Assembly: GCA_020161575.1 (NCBI GenBank)
Contig: JAIUNR010000001.1
Coordinates: 1-64,000 of the forward strand
From: Pseudomonadota bacterium
GTDB lineage: Bacteria; Pseudomonadota; Alphaproteobacteria; Rhizobiales; Beijerinckiaceae
DNA: 64,000 nucleotides
Direction: 5' to 3'
Position 1 is the first letter of the stretch. Every line of letters begins with the position of its first letter. The translations under genes and the position numbers were made by a program. Of the stretch, positions 45,170-54,237 are shown piece by piece. The notes under the pieces are model-generated. The model searched no databases and was not told the origin of the DNA. It was given only the letters and a program-made list of their open reading frames with translations.

Positions 45170-47089
45170 ATGGGCAAGCCGAGAGATTACGCGGAAATCT
45201 ACGCCGCCTGGCAGGGCGACCCCGGGACTTTCTGGCGCGAGGCGGCGAACGCGATAGACTGGATGCGCGCGCCGGACACGATTTTCGATGCTGCTGCTGG
45301 TTCCTACGGTCGCTGGTTCCCGGACGGACTCTGCAACACGAGCGCGAATTGCCTTGATCGCCATGTCGCGGCGGGACGCGGGGATCAACCCGCGATCATC
45401 TATGATTCGCCCCTGACAGGTTCGAAGCGCGTTCTCACCTATGCCGAGACGCTCAAGGAGGTCGAGATTCTCGGCCATATCCTGAAAAGCTTCGGCGTGG
45501 GCAAGGGCGATCGCGTCCTGCTCTACATGCCGATGGTGCCCGAAGCCGCGATCGGCATGCTCGCTTGCGCGCGCATCGGCGCCATTCACTCGGTGGTTTT
45601 CGGTGGTTTCGCCGCGCATGAACTCGCGACGCGCATTGATGATGCCCTTCCAAAGCTTGTTCTTGCCGCCTCCTGCGGCATCGAGCCGGGGCGGGTTGTT
45701 CACTACAAGCCCCTGCTCGACCGCGCGATCGAGGAGGCCCATCACAAGCCGGAAGCCTGCTTCATCCTCCAGCGCGAGCAGGAGCCGGCTGCGCTTGTTG
45801 CTGGGCGGGACCATGATTGGGGCGCGCTGCGTGCCCGCATGATGGCGGCTGCTCCCGGCCCGCTCGCGCCGGAACCCCTGCTGGGAACCGACCCGCTTTA
45901 CGTGCTCTACACCTCAGGCACGACCGGAAAGCCCAAGGGCGTTGTCCGCGACAATGGCGGCCATATGGTCGCGCTTCATTGGTCCATGGAGGCGCTTTAC
46001 GGCGTCAGGGCGGGCGACGCTTTCTGGGCCGCTTCGGATGTCGGCTGGGTGGTGGGGCATTCCTACATTGTCTATGCGCCGCTGCTCAAAGGCTGCACCA
46101 CCATCCTCTACGAAGGCAAGCCGGTGGGAACACCCGATCCCGGCGCTTTCTGGCGTGTGATCGCCGAGCACAAGGTCAAGGCGCTTTTCACGGCGCCGAC
46201 CGCGTTCCGCGCGATCCGCAAGGAAGACCCGGATGCCGCGCATCTGTCAAAATACGACCTTTCCCATTTCGAGGCGCTCTATCTCGCGGGCGAGCGCGCC
46301 GATCCCGATACGGTGAAATGGGCCGAGACCAAGCTCAAAGTGCCGGTGATCGACCATTGGTGGCAGACGGAAACCGGCTGGGCCATCGTCGGCAACCCAC
46401 GCGGATTGGGGCTGCTGCCGGTCAAACACGGCTCGCCCACGGTGCCCATGCCCGGCTACGACGTGCAGATCGTGGACGAGGGCGGCAAGCCGGTCGCGCC
46501 GGGCAAGATGGGTTCGATCGTCGTCAAGCTGCCGCTGCCGCCGGGCTGCCTGCCCACCCTCTGGCAGGCGGAGGAGCGGTTCAAGGAAAGCTACCTCGCC
46601 GATTTCCCCGGCTATTACAAAACCGCCGATGCGGGTTTTCGCGATGAGGACGGCTATCTCTTCATCATGGGGCGCACGGATGACATCATCAATGTCGCCG
46701 GGCACCGCCTCTCGACTGGCGGCATGGAGGAAGTGCTCGCTTCTCATCCGGCCGTCGCGGAATGCGCGGTGATCGGCGCGAAGGATGCGCTCAAGGGCGA
46801 AGTGCCGCTCGGTTTCGTGGTGCTCAAGGCCGGCGTTTCCGCGACGCCGGAGGCGATCGGTCGGGATTGCGTGAAGCTCGTCCGGGATCAGATCGGTCCG
46901 GTGGCGGCTTTCAAGACGGCGATTGTCGTCAACCGCTTGCCGAAGACGCGTTCGGGCAAAATCCTGCGCGGCACGATGAAGAAAATCGCCGATGGCGATG
47001 CCTGGACCATGCCGGCGACGATCGACGACCCCGCCATTCTCGACGAGATCGCCAGCGCGTTGGAAGGGGCGCACAAGCCCGGTGGATAA
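45170..47089 (+). CDS. prpE: Propionyl-CoA synthetase
   Basis: PrpE activates propionate to propionyl-CoA with ATP through an acyl-AMP. It belongs to the acetyl-CoA synthetase family: YTSGTTGKPKG is the AMP motif, WWQTETGW the acyl pocket, and PKTRSGKILRGTMK holds the C-terminal catalytic Lys that is usually controlled by acetylation. The N-terminus DYAEIYAAWQGDPGTFW favours the PrpE branch over acetyl-CoA synthetase. The 639 residues fit. GGAGGAG lies directly upstream of the ATG. It is divergent from DUF4164 with a 227 bp gap. Confidence 0.9.
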   Translation: MGKPRDYAEIYAAWQGDPGTFWREAANAIDWMRAPDTIFDAAAGSYGRWFPDGLCNTSANCLDRHVAAGRGDQPAIIYDSPLTGSKRVLTYAETLKEVEILGHILKSFGVGKGDRVLLYMPMVPEAAIGMLACARIGAIHSVVFGGFAAHELATRIDDALPKLVLAASCGIEPGRVVHYKPLLDRAIEEAHHKPEACFILQREQEPAALVAGRDHDWGALRARMMAAAPGPLAPEPLLGTDPLYVLYTSGTTGKPKGVVRDNGGHMVALHWSMEALYGVRAGDAFWAASDVGWVVGHSYIVYAPLLKGCTTILYEGKPVGTPDPGAFWRVIAEHKVKALFTAPTAFRAIRKEDPDAAHLSKYDLSHFEALYLAGERADPDTVKWAETKLKVPVIDHWWQTETGWAIVGNPRGLGLLPVKHGSPTVPMPGYDVQIVDEGGKPVAPGKMGSIVVKLPLPPGCLPTLWQAEERFKESYLADFPGYYKTADAGFRDEDGYLFIMGRTDDIINVAGHRLSTGGMEEVLASHPAVAECAVIGAKDALKGEVPLGFVVLKAGVSATPEAIGRDCVKLVRDQIGPVAAFKTAIVVNRLPKTRSGKILRGTMKKIADGDAWTMPATIDDPAILDEIASALEGAHKPGG

Positions 47090-47092
47090 GGC

Positions 47093-47635
47093 TCAGGCCG
47101 CCTCTTCCTGCGGCAGCGCCTCGTCGCCCATGGGCACGACCAGTTCGGAACTGGTGGAGCCGGGCTGGATGCTCTTGTCCTCCGGCTCCTCGCCGAAATC
47201 GTAGTCGATCTCCTTCGGATCGCCCCAGGGGTTCAGAACCTCGATCTGGAAAGGGGCGAAATAGCCGACATTCCTGGTCATCACCGCGAGTTCGCGGCGC
47301 TTCGCCGTCGCGGCGATCAGGCTGTCATGGTAGGGCAGGCGCAGCCGCCGCCGCGCCGCCGAACTCATGATCTGCCCCCAGAGGACGCAGGTTTCGTAAT
47401 CGATGCCGTGGAGGTTGTTGCCGAGCTTGCGTCGGACATCCTGCATCCATGTGCGCACGCGCCGCTGCTTGAATTCCTGCGGCAGATGCAGGACCCCGCT
47501 TTCCATGATCGCGAAGGTGACGACGGAGAGATGGACATCCTCGATCCAGAGGTCGTCCACGGCGCGCCGGACACGCCAGAAAGGGCGCGGGAGATGAAGC
47601 TCCCGCAACACGCAGGTATCAATAAGGTAGGCCAC
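47093..47635 (-). CDS. PIN domain protein (VapC-like), no partner gene
   Basis: The 180-residue protein has a PIN fold with acidic residues Asp6, Glu45 and Asp104 (in YHDSLIAAT). The fourth usual acidic position, in TRNxxD, is Tyr125 here (TRNVGYF). A C-terminal acidic tail of about 40 residues (about 140-180) is not typical of VapC. No antitoxin-like gene precedes it; the next gene upstream is trcR. It could be an active RNase with three acids, or a weakened domesticated toxin. It is convergent with prpE, three bases apart. Confidence 0.8.
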   Translation of the reverse strand: MAYLIDTCVLRELHLPRPFWRVRRAVDDLWIEDVHLSVVTFAIMESGVLHLPQEFKQRRVRTWMQDVRRKLGNNLHGIDYETCVLWGQIMSSAARRRLRLPYHDSLIAATAKRRELAVMTRNVGYFAPFQIEVLNPWGDPKEIDYDFGEEPEDKSIQPGSTSSELVVPMGDEALPQEEAA

Positions 47636-47665
47636 GCCACGTCACTCCAGAAACACAACCTAAAA

Positions 47666-47686
47666 TAGCATCAACAAATAATGCTA
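47666..47686. promoter_or_regulatory. Inverted repeat TAGCAT-N9-ATGCTA
   Basis: A perfect 6-9-6 inverted repeat lies 30 bp upstream of the PIN gene, in an AT-rich stretch. It is placed like an operator for autoregulation. Confidence 0.45.
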
Positions 47687-47736
47687 CTATTTGGTGTATG
47701 TTTCCGGCGTGAAGGGAAGCCTCCCTCGCGTGGAAT

Positions 47737-48420
47737 TCAGTCCTCGCTCTCGGAATCGTGGATCGGCTTGAGATCCTTGAGCTTGGCGAAGACATGTTCC
47801 GCGTCAAGCTCGACCCGCTTCTTCGGGGGCTCCGCTGCCGTGGTGAGCTCGGCCGGCATCAGCGTCGCGCCGGTATCCATCGGCGGCATCGCGGGGCGAT
47901 CCTTGGCGGCGCGGCTCACCTCGAGGTCAAGGTCCATCTGCGAGCACAGGCCCAGCGTGACGGGATCGAGCGGCTGGAGATTGCTGGCATTCCAGTGCGT
48001 ACGCTCGCGAACCGAGAGGATGGTGGATTTCGTGGTGCCGACGAGGCGGATGATCTGCGCATCCTTGAGCTCGGGATGATTCTTGAGCAGCCACTGGATC
48101 GCGTTGGGTCGATCCTGCCGCTTCGAGACCGGCGTATAGCGCGGCCCCTTGGTGCGCTTGACCTCGGGCAGGCGGACCTTGGGCTCCAGCAGTTTCAGGC
48201 GGTAATTGGGATCGGCTTCCGCCTTCTCCAGTTCCTCGCGCGAGAGCTGGCCGGCCTGGACCGGATCGAGCCCCTTCATGCCGGCGGCGACATCGCCATC
48301 CGCGATTCCCTTCACTTCGAGCGGGTGCAGGGTGCAGAAAGCCGCGATCTGGTCGAAGGTGAGGGCGGTGTTCTCGACCAGCCAGACTGCCGTGGCCTTG
48401 GGCATGAGAAGCGTTGCCAT
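47737..48420 (-). CDS. trcR: Cell-cycle transcriptional regulator TrcR (DUF1013)
   Basis: TrcR is a conserved alphaproteobacterial regulator linked to the CtrA cell-cycle network. The 227 residues match DUF1013: MPKATAVWLVENTALTFDQIAAFC at the start, an HTH-like region with QIIRLVGTTKSTILSVRERTHWN, and a charged tail. It is divergent from the DUF1192 gene, with a 240 bp shared promoter region. Confidence 0.92.
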   Translation of the reverse strand: MATLLMPKATAVWLVENTALTFDQIAAFCTLHPLEVKGIADGDVAAGMKGLDPVQAGQLSREELEKAEADPNYRLKLLEPKVRLPEVKRTKGPRYTPVSKRQDRPNAIQWLLKNHPELKDAQIIRLVGTTKSTILSVRERTHWNASNLQPLDPVTLGLCSQMDLDLEVSRAAKDRPAMPPMDTGATLMPAELTTAAEPPKKRVELDAEHVFAKLKDLKPIHDSESED

Positions 48421-48660
48421 CGATCAGGTCTCCTAATTCGTTTTCATTAATGCGGGACATCGACTTTCGCCGATGCGCGGGCTGCCCTTCGGCTTCCCGC
48501 GGCAAACGCGGATACGCCTGTTCCCTGCGCTGCCTTCCCCGGCGGCGCGGCGCGAGACGATCTCGATGCCATTTTGGGAATGCGCCCTTATACTGTCCGG
48601 AATTGATCCATGCAACATCGAGCATGTGCGTGCTCGGCAATCGTAAAAAAGGGTAGCCCC

Positions 48661-48879
48661 ATGATCGACGAAGAAAGCGGCCGGACCAAAAAAACGCTCC
48701 ATGCCGTGGGGGAAGATCTCGCGCCGCTTTCGGTCGCGGAGCTTGAGACGCGCATCACGATCCTGAGGGGTGAAATCACCCGCCTCGAGGGGGCGATCGC
48801 GGGCAAGCGCAAGACGGCCGCCGCCGCGGATGCGCTGTTCCGGGGGGGAGCGAAAGGTGAATCGGATGCTTCCTCATAG
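48661..48879 (+). CDS. DUF1192 protein
   Basis: The 72-residue product has the DUF1192 pattern: a short N-terminus, DLAPLSVAELETRITIL, then a coiled helix with RGEITRLEGAIAGKR. This family is confined mainly to alphaproteobacteria and its function is unknown. ATG 48661 is preferred over a start 17 codons earlier. It lies between trcR and the rcdA region. Confidence 0.88.
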   Translation: MIDEESGRTKKTLHAVGEDLAPLSVAELETRITILRGEITRLEGAIAGKRKTAAAADALFRGGAKGESDASS

Positions 48880-48981
48880 CGTTAGCAGGAGATGCAACGC
48901 ATTTGATGAAAATTTTCCGAACTTTACAATTCGTTAAGCTCTTTGGGTTAAAACCGGAACTGTTCCGGTTCGCCGGATCCC

Positions 48982-49055
48982 GAGTGGCTCCTGCTACTCT
49001 GTTTGACGCCTCCCTGTTGGACTCATTTCAGGATCGCCTCGGCGATCCTTTTTTT
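48982..49055 (+). ncRNA. Probable trans-acting small RNA (MmgR/suhB-like, alpha-r8 family)
   Basis: There is no reading frame here, but the layout is that of a small RNA: hairpin GAGTGGC-TCCT-GCTACTC (48982-48999), a single-stranded linker with CGCCTCCCTG (anti-Shine-Dalgarno-like CCTCC), and a perfect terminator GGATCGCC-TC-GGCGATCC plus T7 (49031-49055). This recalls the rhizobial MmgR/suhB small RNAs as I remember them. The 5' end may lie further up, where a palindrome (48954-48968) can form another hairpin. Confidence 0.55.
49031..49055 (+). terminator. Strong intrinsic terminator
   Basis: GGATCGCC pairs perfectly with GGCGATCC, followed by seven T. No protein gene ends within 150 bp upstream, which is the main argument for a small RNA. 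Confidence 0.93.
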
Positions 49056-49182
49056 GTGCCCGCGCGTTAACCATAAACACATCGCCATTGCCTCGACATC
49101 GCGAGGTGGTGTTAGTCTTGCAGAAACCTTTGGCATCAACGGGCCGCGTTCTGGCGTGGCACATGCGGTGGCGGAGGCAGCA

Positions 49183-49734
49183 ATGCAGGACAAGTTCGAA
49201 AACACCATGACGGGCAATACCCCGAAAGAACGGGACGAACGGTTGGGCACGGTGTCCTTCACCGAGCGCATGCTGCTCTCCGACAATTTCATGACCCTTT
49301 TCCGCGACGGCATGGGGCTGGTCGAGGAGACCGCCGCGTATCTCGACGGGCAGGGCAGGCACGATTCCAAGGCGCTCGACCGCAACATCGCGCTTGCCTA
49401 TGCGAGCGAAAGCATGCGTCTGACGACCCGCCTCATGCAGCTGACCTCCTGGCTCCTGCTCCAGCGCGCGGTGAACGAGGGCGAGCTGACCCGCGCCGAT
49501 GCGGAGCGTGAGCATCGCCGCGTGGTGGTCGCGACGCAGGAATCGATGATTGCCTCGGAGATCTTCGAGCAATTGCCGGAAATCCTGCGCGATCTGATCG
49601 ATCGCTCGCTCCGCCTTCAGATCCGCATTCTCAAGATCGACCGTGAACTCAAGGGCGAGGGCGTCTCCCAGCCTGCCGCCAACGCGGTGCAGAACCAGCT
49701 CGGCGCGCTTGCCGCCGCCTTTGCCGGCAAGTAA
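49183..49734 (+). CDS. rcdA: RcdA-family protein (DUF1465), regulator of CtrA degradation
   Basis: RcdA is an adaptor that helps deliver CtrA and other substrates to ClpXP at the pole. The 183 residues match DUF1465, helical throughout: VSFTERMLLSDNFMTLFRDGM, then TTRLMQLTSWLLLQRAVNEGE. I start at ATG 49183 (MQDKFEN), which has GGAGG upstream. It is followed by a bidirectional terminator. Its closeness to trcR groups two cell-cycle genes. Confidence 0.92.
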   Translation: MQDKFENTMTGNTPKERDERLGTVSFTERMLLSDNFMTLFRDGMGLVEETAAYLDGQGRHDSKALDRNIALAYASESMRLTTRLMQLTSWLLLQRAVNEGELTRADAEREHRRVVVATQESMIASEIFEQLPEILRDLIDRSLRLQIRILKIDRELKGEGVSQPAANAVQNQLGALAAAFAGK

Positions 49735-49785
49735 GGCAAAATCAAGTAAGGCAAATCCGGTATTTCAGGTGGGGACCTGACCAGC

Positions 49786-49816
49786 AAAAAGCCCGCGTGA
49801 GACACGCGGGCTTTTT
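49786..49816. terminator. Bidirectional terminator between rcdA and rpmE
   Basis: AAAAAGCCCGCGTG and CACGCGGGCTTTTT form a perfect 14-pair stem around AGA and serve both convergent genes. A second GC hairpin without T run (GGCCGCG/CGCGGCC, about 49868-49886) lies closer to rpmE. Confidence 0.93.
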
Positions 49817-49891
49817 GTTATGCGCTGGTGCTAACGGCGAGTTGTTCCCGCCGGGCAAGGAAGAAGGCCGCGACAGAGCGCGGCCCGCGAC

Positions 49892-50122
49892 TTACTTCTT
49901 GCCGAAGGAGAGGCCGCCGAACTTCGAATTGAACTTGGAGACGCGGCCACCGCGATCCATCAGCTGCTGCGAGCCGCCGGTCCAGGCGGGATGGGTCTTG
50001 GGATCGATATCGAGATTCATCGTGTCGTTGGCGCTGCCATAGGTCGAGCGCGTGATGAATTCCGTTCCATCGGTCATCACGACCTTGATGTAGTGGTAGT
50101 CGGGATGAATTTCCGCCTTCAT
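49892..50122 (-). CDS. rpmE: 50S ribosomal protein L31
   Basis: L31 is a small protein of the large subunit near the central bridge. The 76 residues begin [14 protein letters not shown]. There is no cysteine at all, so this is the zinc-free (C-minus) form. ATG 50122 follows AAAGGTTCCC. It is monocistronic, divergent from the ABC exporter. Confidence 0.97.
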   Translation of the reverse strand: MKAEIHPDYHYIKVVMTDGTEFITRSTYGSANDTMNLDIDPKTHPAWTGGSQQLMDRGGRVSKFNSKFGGLSFGKK

Positions 50123-50304
50123 GGGGGGAACCTTTCGAAAAAACCCGTCCCGGGCCGCGCTCGGCGAGCCGCTGGACGCCTAAACCTATTCGTGAGAGCG
50201 CCCCTATACATCAGAGCGCTTGACGGGACAAGCGCTTAACCGCCAAAGCTCTGCGCGAAAATCCGCCGTCGTTGCGACGCGTCCGTATTCAAGGGAATTT
50301 CCGT

Positions 50305-52095
50305 ATGAACAAGAGCCCGGCTCCAGTCTCCGCCGAGAAGCGGCGTGCCCGGCCCGATTTTTCGTCCCTGCGCCATCTTCTGCCCTTCATCGGGCAGGAT
50401 TGGGGGCGGGTGGCGATGGCGCTTGTCGCGCTGGCGGCTGCCTCCGTGCTGACCCTTCTCGTGCCGCTGGCGGTTCGGCGCATGGTTGATTTCGGCTTTT
50501 CGGCGGAAAACCGTGGGCTGGTTGATGCCTATTTCGGCATGATCGTGCTGCTGACCCTCGGTTTGGCGCTGGCCTCGGCGATTCGCTATTATTGCGTCAT
50601 GACCATCGGCGAGCGGGTTGTGGCCCGCATTCGTACGGCGGTCTTCGCTCGGGTTATGGCGCTTGATGGCGCTTTTTTCGATAGCGCCCGTTCCGGCGAA
50701 ATCGTCTCGCGCCTTTCGGCAGACACCACGCAGCTCAAATCGACCTTCGGGGCCAGCGCCTCTGTCGCCTTGCGCAATCTGATCCTGCTCATCGGCGCGG
50801 TCGTGATGATGGTCGTGACCTCGCCGCAGCTTTCCGCCTATGTGATGCTGGCGATCCCGGCCATCGTGCTCCCGCTTGTCGCGGCGGGGAAGGGTGTGCG
50901 CGGCAAATCCCAATTCGCGCAGGATACATTGGCCGAAGCGATGTCTTTTGCGACCGAGCGGGTCGGCGCGGCGCGGATCGTGCAGGGGTTCGGTGGCGAG
51001 AAGGCGGCGACCAAGCGTTTCGGCGACGCGGTGGATACCGCCTACGCCGCCGCGAGCAAGGCCACCGGCGCCCGTGCCGTGCTCACCGCCGTGATCATCT
51101 TCCTCGTTTTCGCCTCGATCACCTTCGTCCTCTGGACAGGGGCCAAATCCGTCATTACCGGAGAGATCAGCCCCGGCAGGCTGTCGCAATTTGTGTTCTA
51201 TGCGGTGTTTGCGGCGAGCGCACTCAGCCAGCTTTCGGATGTTTTCGGTGAATTGTCGCAAGCGGCGGGTGCGTCACAGCGCCTCTCCGAGCTGCTGCAC
51301 ACCGAACCGCTCGTGCGGGAAATTGCCGAGCCGCGCGCGCCGGCTCATCCGGCGCGGGGCGCACTTGCTTTCGAGGGGGTTGTCTTCGCCTATCCCGGCG
51401 CGCCGGAGCGCCGTGTGCTCGGGCCCATCGATCTGCATGTGAAAGGCGGCGAACGGGTCGCGATCGTCGGTCCCTCGGGCGCGGGCAAGACCAGCCTGTT
51501 CCAGCTTCTGATGCGTTTCTACGATCCCCAGCAGGGGCGGATCCGTATCGACGGCATCGCGATCGACGAGATGGCGCTGGCGGATCTGCGCGCGCTGGTG
51601 GCGAGCGTGCCGCAGGACCCGGTGATCTTCGCCGATACGATCATGGGCAATATCCGTCTTGCGCGGCCTGACGCCAGTGATGAGGATGTGCGTCTGGCGG
51701 CGGCGAAGGCATCGGTCGCCGCCTTCGCCGACCGTCTTCCCGATGGGCTCGCGACCATGATCGGCGAGCGCGGCGTCACGCTTTCGGGCGGCGAGCGCCA
51801 GCGCATCGCCATCGCGCGCGCGATCCTGCGTGACGCGCCGATCCTGCTTCTGGACGAGGCGACTTCCGCGCTTGATGCCGAGAACGAGCACGCCGTCCAG
51901 AAAGCGCTTGATGCGGCAATGAAGGGGCGCACCGCGCTGGTGATCGCGCATCGCCTCTCCACGATCCGCGATGCTGATCGGATCGTGGTGCTCGATCAGG
52001 GCCGCCTCGTGGAAGAGGGGACGCATGAGATGCTGGCTGGCGCAGAGGGGCTTTACGCGCGCCTCGCCAGCCTTCAGTTCGGCGTGGCGAACTGA
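50305..52095 (+). CDS. ABC exporter, fused membrane and ATPase domains (MsbA-like)
   Basis: The 596-residue half-transporter has six membrane helices (about 35-320) and a nucleotide-binding domain: Walker A GPSGAGKTS, signature LSGGERQR, Walker B ILLLDEATSALD, H-loop AHRLS. It works as a homodimer. It resembles MsbA and related lipid or multidrug exporters; the substrate cannot be told. I start at ATG 50305 with AAGGGAA upstream. Standing alone between rpmE and the oxidase subunit gene. Confidence 0.9.
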   Translation: MNKSPAPVSAEKRRARPDFSSLRHLLPFIGQDWGRVAMALVALAAASVLTLLVPLAVRRMVDFGFSAENRGLVDAYFGMIVLLTLGLALASAIRYYCVMTIGERVVARIRTAVFARVMALDGAFFDSARSGEIVSRLSADTTQLKSTFGASASVALRNLILLIGAVVMMVVTSPQLSAYVMLAIPAIVLPLVAAGKGVRGKSQFAQDTLAEAMSFATERVGAARIVQGFGGEKAATKRFGDAVDTAYAAASKATGARAVLTAVIIFLVFASITFVLWTGAKSVITGEISPGRLSQFVFYAVFAASALSQLSDVFGELSQAAGASQRLSELLHTEPLVREIAEPRAPAHPARGALAFEGVVFAYPGAPERRVLGPIDLHVKGGERVAIVGPSGAGKTSLFQLLMRFYDPQQGRIRIDGIAIDEMALADLRALVASVPQDPVIFADTIMGNIRLARPDASDEDVRLAAAKASVAAFADRLPDGLATMIGERGVTLSGGERQRIAIARAILRDAPILLLDEATSALDAENEHAVQKALDAAMKGRTALVIAHRLSTIRDADRIVVLDQGRLVEEGTHEMLAGAEGLYARLASLQFGVAN

Positions 52096-52291
52096 GGAAT
52101 ACCTTCCCCGGCAGCTGATGCGCGATCATTTCCGGCGCGTGTCGGCTCCGATGCGGGTGCATTCATGGGATGCGTCCGCTTTCGCCTCGTGATCCACCAA
52201 ATCGGGGCGCGTCCAATTGTGGCGATTGCACGGCGAGGTAGTTTCGGCTAGACCCGAACCGATATTCGTTCCAAGTCCGAGAGGAACTGCA

Positions 52292-52504
52292 ATGGCCGCA
52301 GAGAAGAACCATCCCGAATCGAGCGCGATGGATTATGCCGAGCATGAGAAAACGTTCGGCCTTTTTGCCAGCCTCATCAAATGGGGCACGGTCTTCTCTC
52401 TCGGGCTCACGCTGTTTTTCGGCGCTCTCACCCATACCATTTCCTGGAGCTTCGCGATCATCGTCACCGTCGTGATGACGGCGGTCGTCGCCAAGTTCTT
52501 CTGA
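52292..52504 (+). CDS. aa3-type cytochrome c oxidase subunit IV
   Basis: The 70-residue product has one or two C-terminal membrane helices (about 28-68) and the family motif DYAEHEKTFGLF. In alphaproteobacteria it is a small accessory subunit of the aa3 oxidase, and its gene often lies just before the transhydrogenase operon, as here. GAGGAA precedes the ATG. Confidence 0.88.
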   Translation: MAAEKNHPESSAMDYAEHEKTFGLFASLIKWGTVFSLGLTLFFGALTHTISWSFAIIVTVVMTAVVAKFF

Positions 52505-52615
52505 TCCGGTTTCCCCGCCCGCCGTTGGTGGCATGATGGCGATGGCGCAAGCCGGCCCCCGATGAACCCGTGTCGCGGTTTCGCGGCACCGTAATTCTCA
52601 AGCGAGGGGACGGAC

Positions 52616-53752
52616 ATGCGCATCGCTGTTCTCGATGAATCCAAGGCTGGCGAGCCGCGCGTCGCGCTGACGCCGGAGACCATCGGCAAGCTCAAGGCTT
52701 TCGGCGCGGAATTCGTGGTCGAGAAGGGCGCGGGCAACGCTTCCGCGATCCCGGATGCCGCCTATGAAGCCGCCGGCGCGAAACTCGCCAAGAACACGGC
52801 GGATGCGCTGAAGGACGCCGATATCCTCCTCGCGGTGCGCCGCCCGAAAGGCGAACTCGCCGCCAAGATGAAGTCCGGCGCCGTTCTTCTGGCGATCATG
52901 GACCCTTACGGCAACGAGGAGGCGATGCGCCCCTTCGCGGAGAAGGGCATCGCCAGCTTCGCCATGGAGCTGATGCCGCGCATCACGCGCGCGCAGGTGA
53001 TGGACGTGCTCTCCTCGCAGGCCAATCTCGCCGGCTATCGCGCCGTGCTCGATGCCACCGAGGTTTATGGCCGCGCCTTTCCGATGATGATGACTGCGGC
53101 GGGTACCGTTCCTGCGGCGAAAGTCTTTGTGATGGGCGCTGGCGTCGCGGGCCTTCAGGCCATCGCGACGGCCCGGCGGCTCGGCGCTGTCGTCACCGCG
53201 ACCGATGTGCGCCCCGCGGCCAAGGAACAGGTCGCCTCGCTCGGCGCGAAATTCATCGCGATCGAGGATGAGGAATTCAAGCAGGCCGAAACCGCCGCCG
53301 GTTACGCCAAGCCGATGTCCGCCGAATATCAGGCGAAGCAGGCGGCTCTGGTTGCCGAGCATATCGCCAAGCAGGATATCGTCATCACCACCGCGCTCAT
53401 TCCCGGCCGGCCCGCGCCGCGTCTCGTCTCGAAGGCGATGGTGGAATCGATGCGCATGGGCTCGGTGATCGTCGATCTCGCGGTGGAACGGGGCGGCAAT
53501 TGCGAACTCTCCGTCGCCGACAAGATCACCGATCATAACGGCGTGAAGATTGTCGCCTGGTCGAACACGGCCGGCAGGCTGGCGCCCAGCGCTTCGGCGC
53601 TCTATGCGCGCAACCTCTTCGCCTTCCTTGAGACGATGATCGACAAAGGCGAGAAGAAACTCGCGATCAACTGGGACGACGAACTCGTGAAGGCCACCTG
53701 CCTCACGAAGGACGGCGCCCTCGTTCACCCGATCTTCGCACCCAAGGCGTGA
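52616..53752 (+). CDS. pntAA: NAD(P) transhydrogenase subunit alpha part 1 (PntAA)
   Basis: PntAA is the soluble NAD(H)-binding domain I of proton-translocating transhydrogenase, which makes NADPH from NADH using the proton gradient. The 378 residues begin [20 protein letters not shown] and carry the Rossmann motif [18 protein letters not shown]. In this split form the membrane part is a separate gene 35 bp downstream. Confidence 0.96.
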   Translation: MRIAVLDESKAGEPRVALTPETIGKLKAFGAEFVVEKGAGNASAIPDAAYEAAGAKLAKNTADALKDADILLAVRRPKGELAAKMKSGAVLLAIMDPYGNEEAMRPFAEKGIASFAMELMPRITRAQVMDVLSSQANLAGYRAVLDATEVYGRAFPMMMTAAGTVPAAKVFVMGAGVAGLQAIATARRLGAVVTATDVRPAAKEQVASLGAKFIAIEDEEFKQAETAAGYAKPMSAEYQAKQAALVAEHIAKQDIVITTALIPGRPAPRLVSKAMVESMRMGSVIVDLAVERGGNCELSVADKITDHNGVKIVAWSNTAGRLAPSASALYARNLFAFLETMIDKGEKKLAINWDDELVKATCLTKDGALVHPIFAPKA

Positions 53753-53786
53753 CCTTTTCCGCCCCTCGCCCTTGAAGGAGACGAGC

Positions 53787-54233
53787 ATGGCCAATACCCC
53801 CCAGCAACTGATCGAACAGGCGAAGGCCGCGCAGGTCGCCGCCGATGCCGCCTTGGCCAAGGCGCAGGCTGCGCTCGCCGCCGCCGAGAAACTGGCGGAT
53901 GGCGCAAGTGCCGCCGCTGCTGCCGCGACGGGTGGTGCGGTTGATCCCACCGTTTTCCGCTTCGCGATTTTCGTGCTGGCGATTTTCGTCGGGTATTATG
54001 TCGTCTGGTCGGTGACCCCGGCGCTGCATACGCCGCTGATGAGCGTGACCAACGCGATCTCCTCCGTGATCGTGGTCGGCGCGCTGCTTGCGGTCGGCGT
54101 GCCTTTGCTCAGCGAGGGAACCGGCGCGGCGCGAAGCTTCGGCTTTATCGGGCTCGTTCTCGCGAGCGTGAATATTTTCGGCGGCTTCCTCGTCACGCAG
54201 CGCATGCTCGCCATGTACAAGAAGAAGGGTTGA
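53787..54233 (+). CDS. pntAB: NAD(P) transhydrogenase subunit alpha part 2 (PntAB)
   Basis: This 148-residue subunit is the first part of the membrane domain. An Ala/Lys/Gln-rich N-terminal helix (about 5-45) precedes three membrane helices (about 57-75, 83-106, 115-137). I start at ATG 53787 with AAGGAG upstream. It lies between pntAA and pntB, four bases before the latter. Confidence 0.93.
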   Translation: MANTPQQLIEQAKAAQVAADAALAKAQAALAAAEKLADGASAAAAAATGGAVDPTVFRFAIFVLAIFVGYYVVWSVTPALHTPLMSVTNAISSVIVVGALLAVGVPLLSEGTGAARSFGFIGLVLASVNIFGGFLVTQRMLAMYKKKG

Positions 54234-54237
54234 GCCG

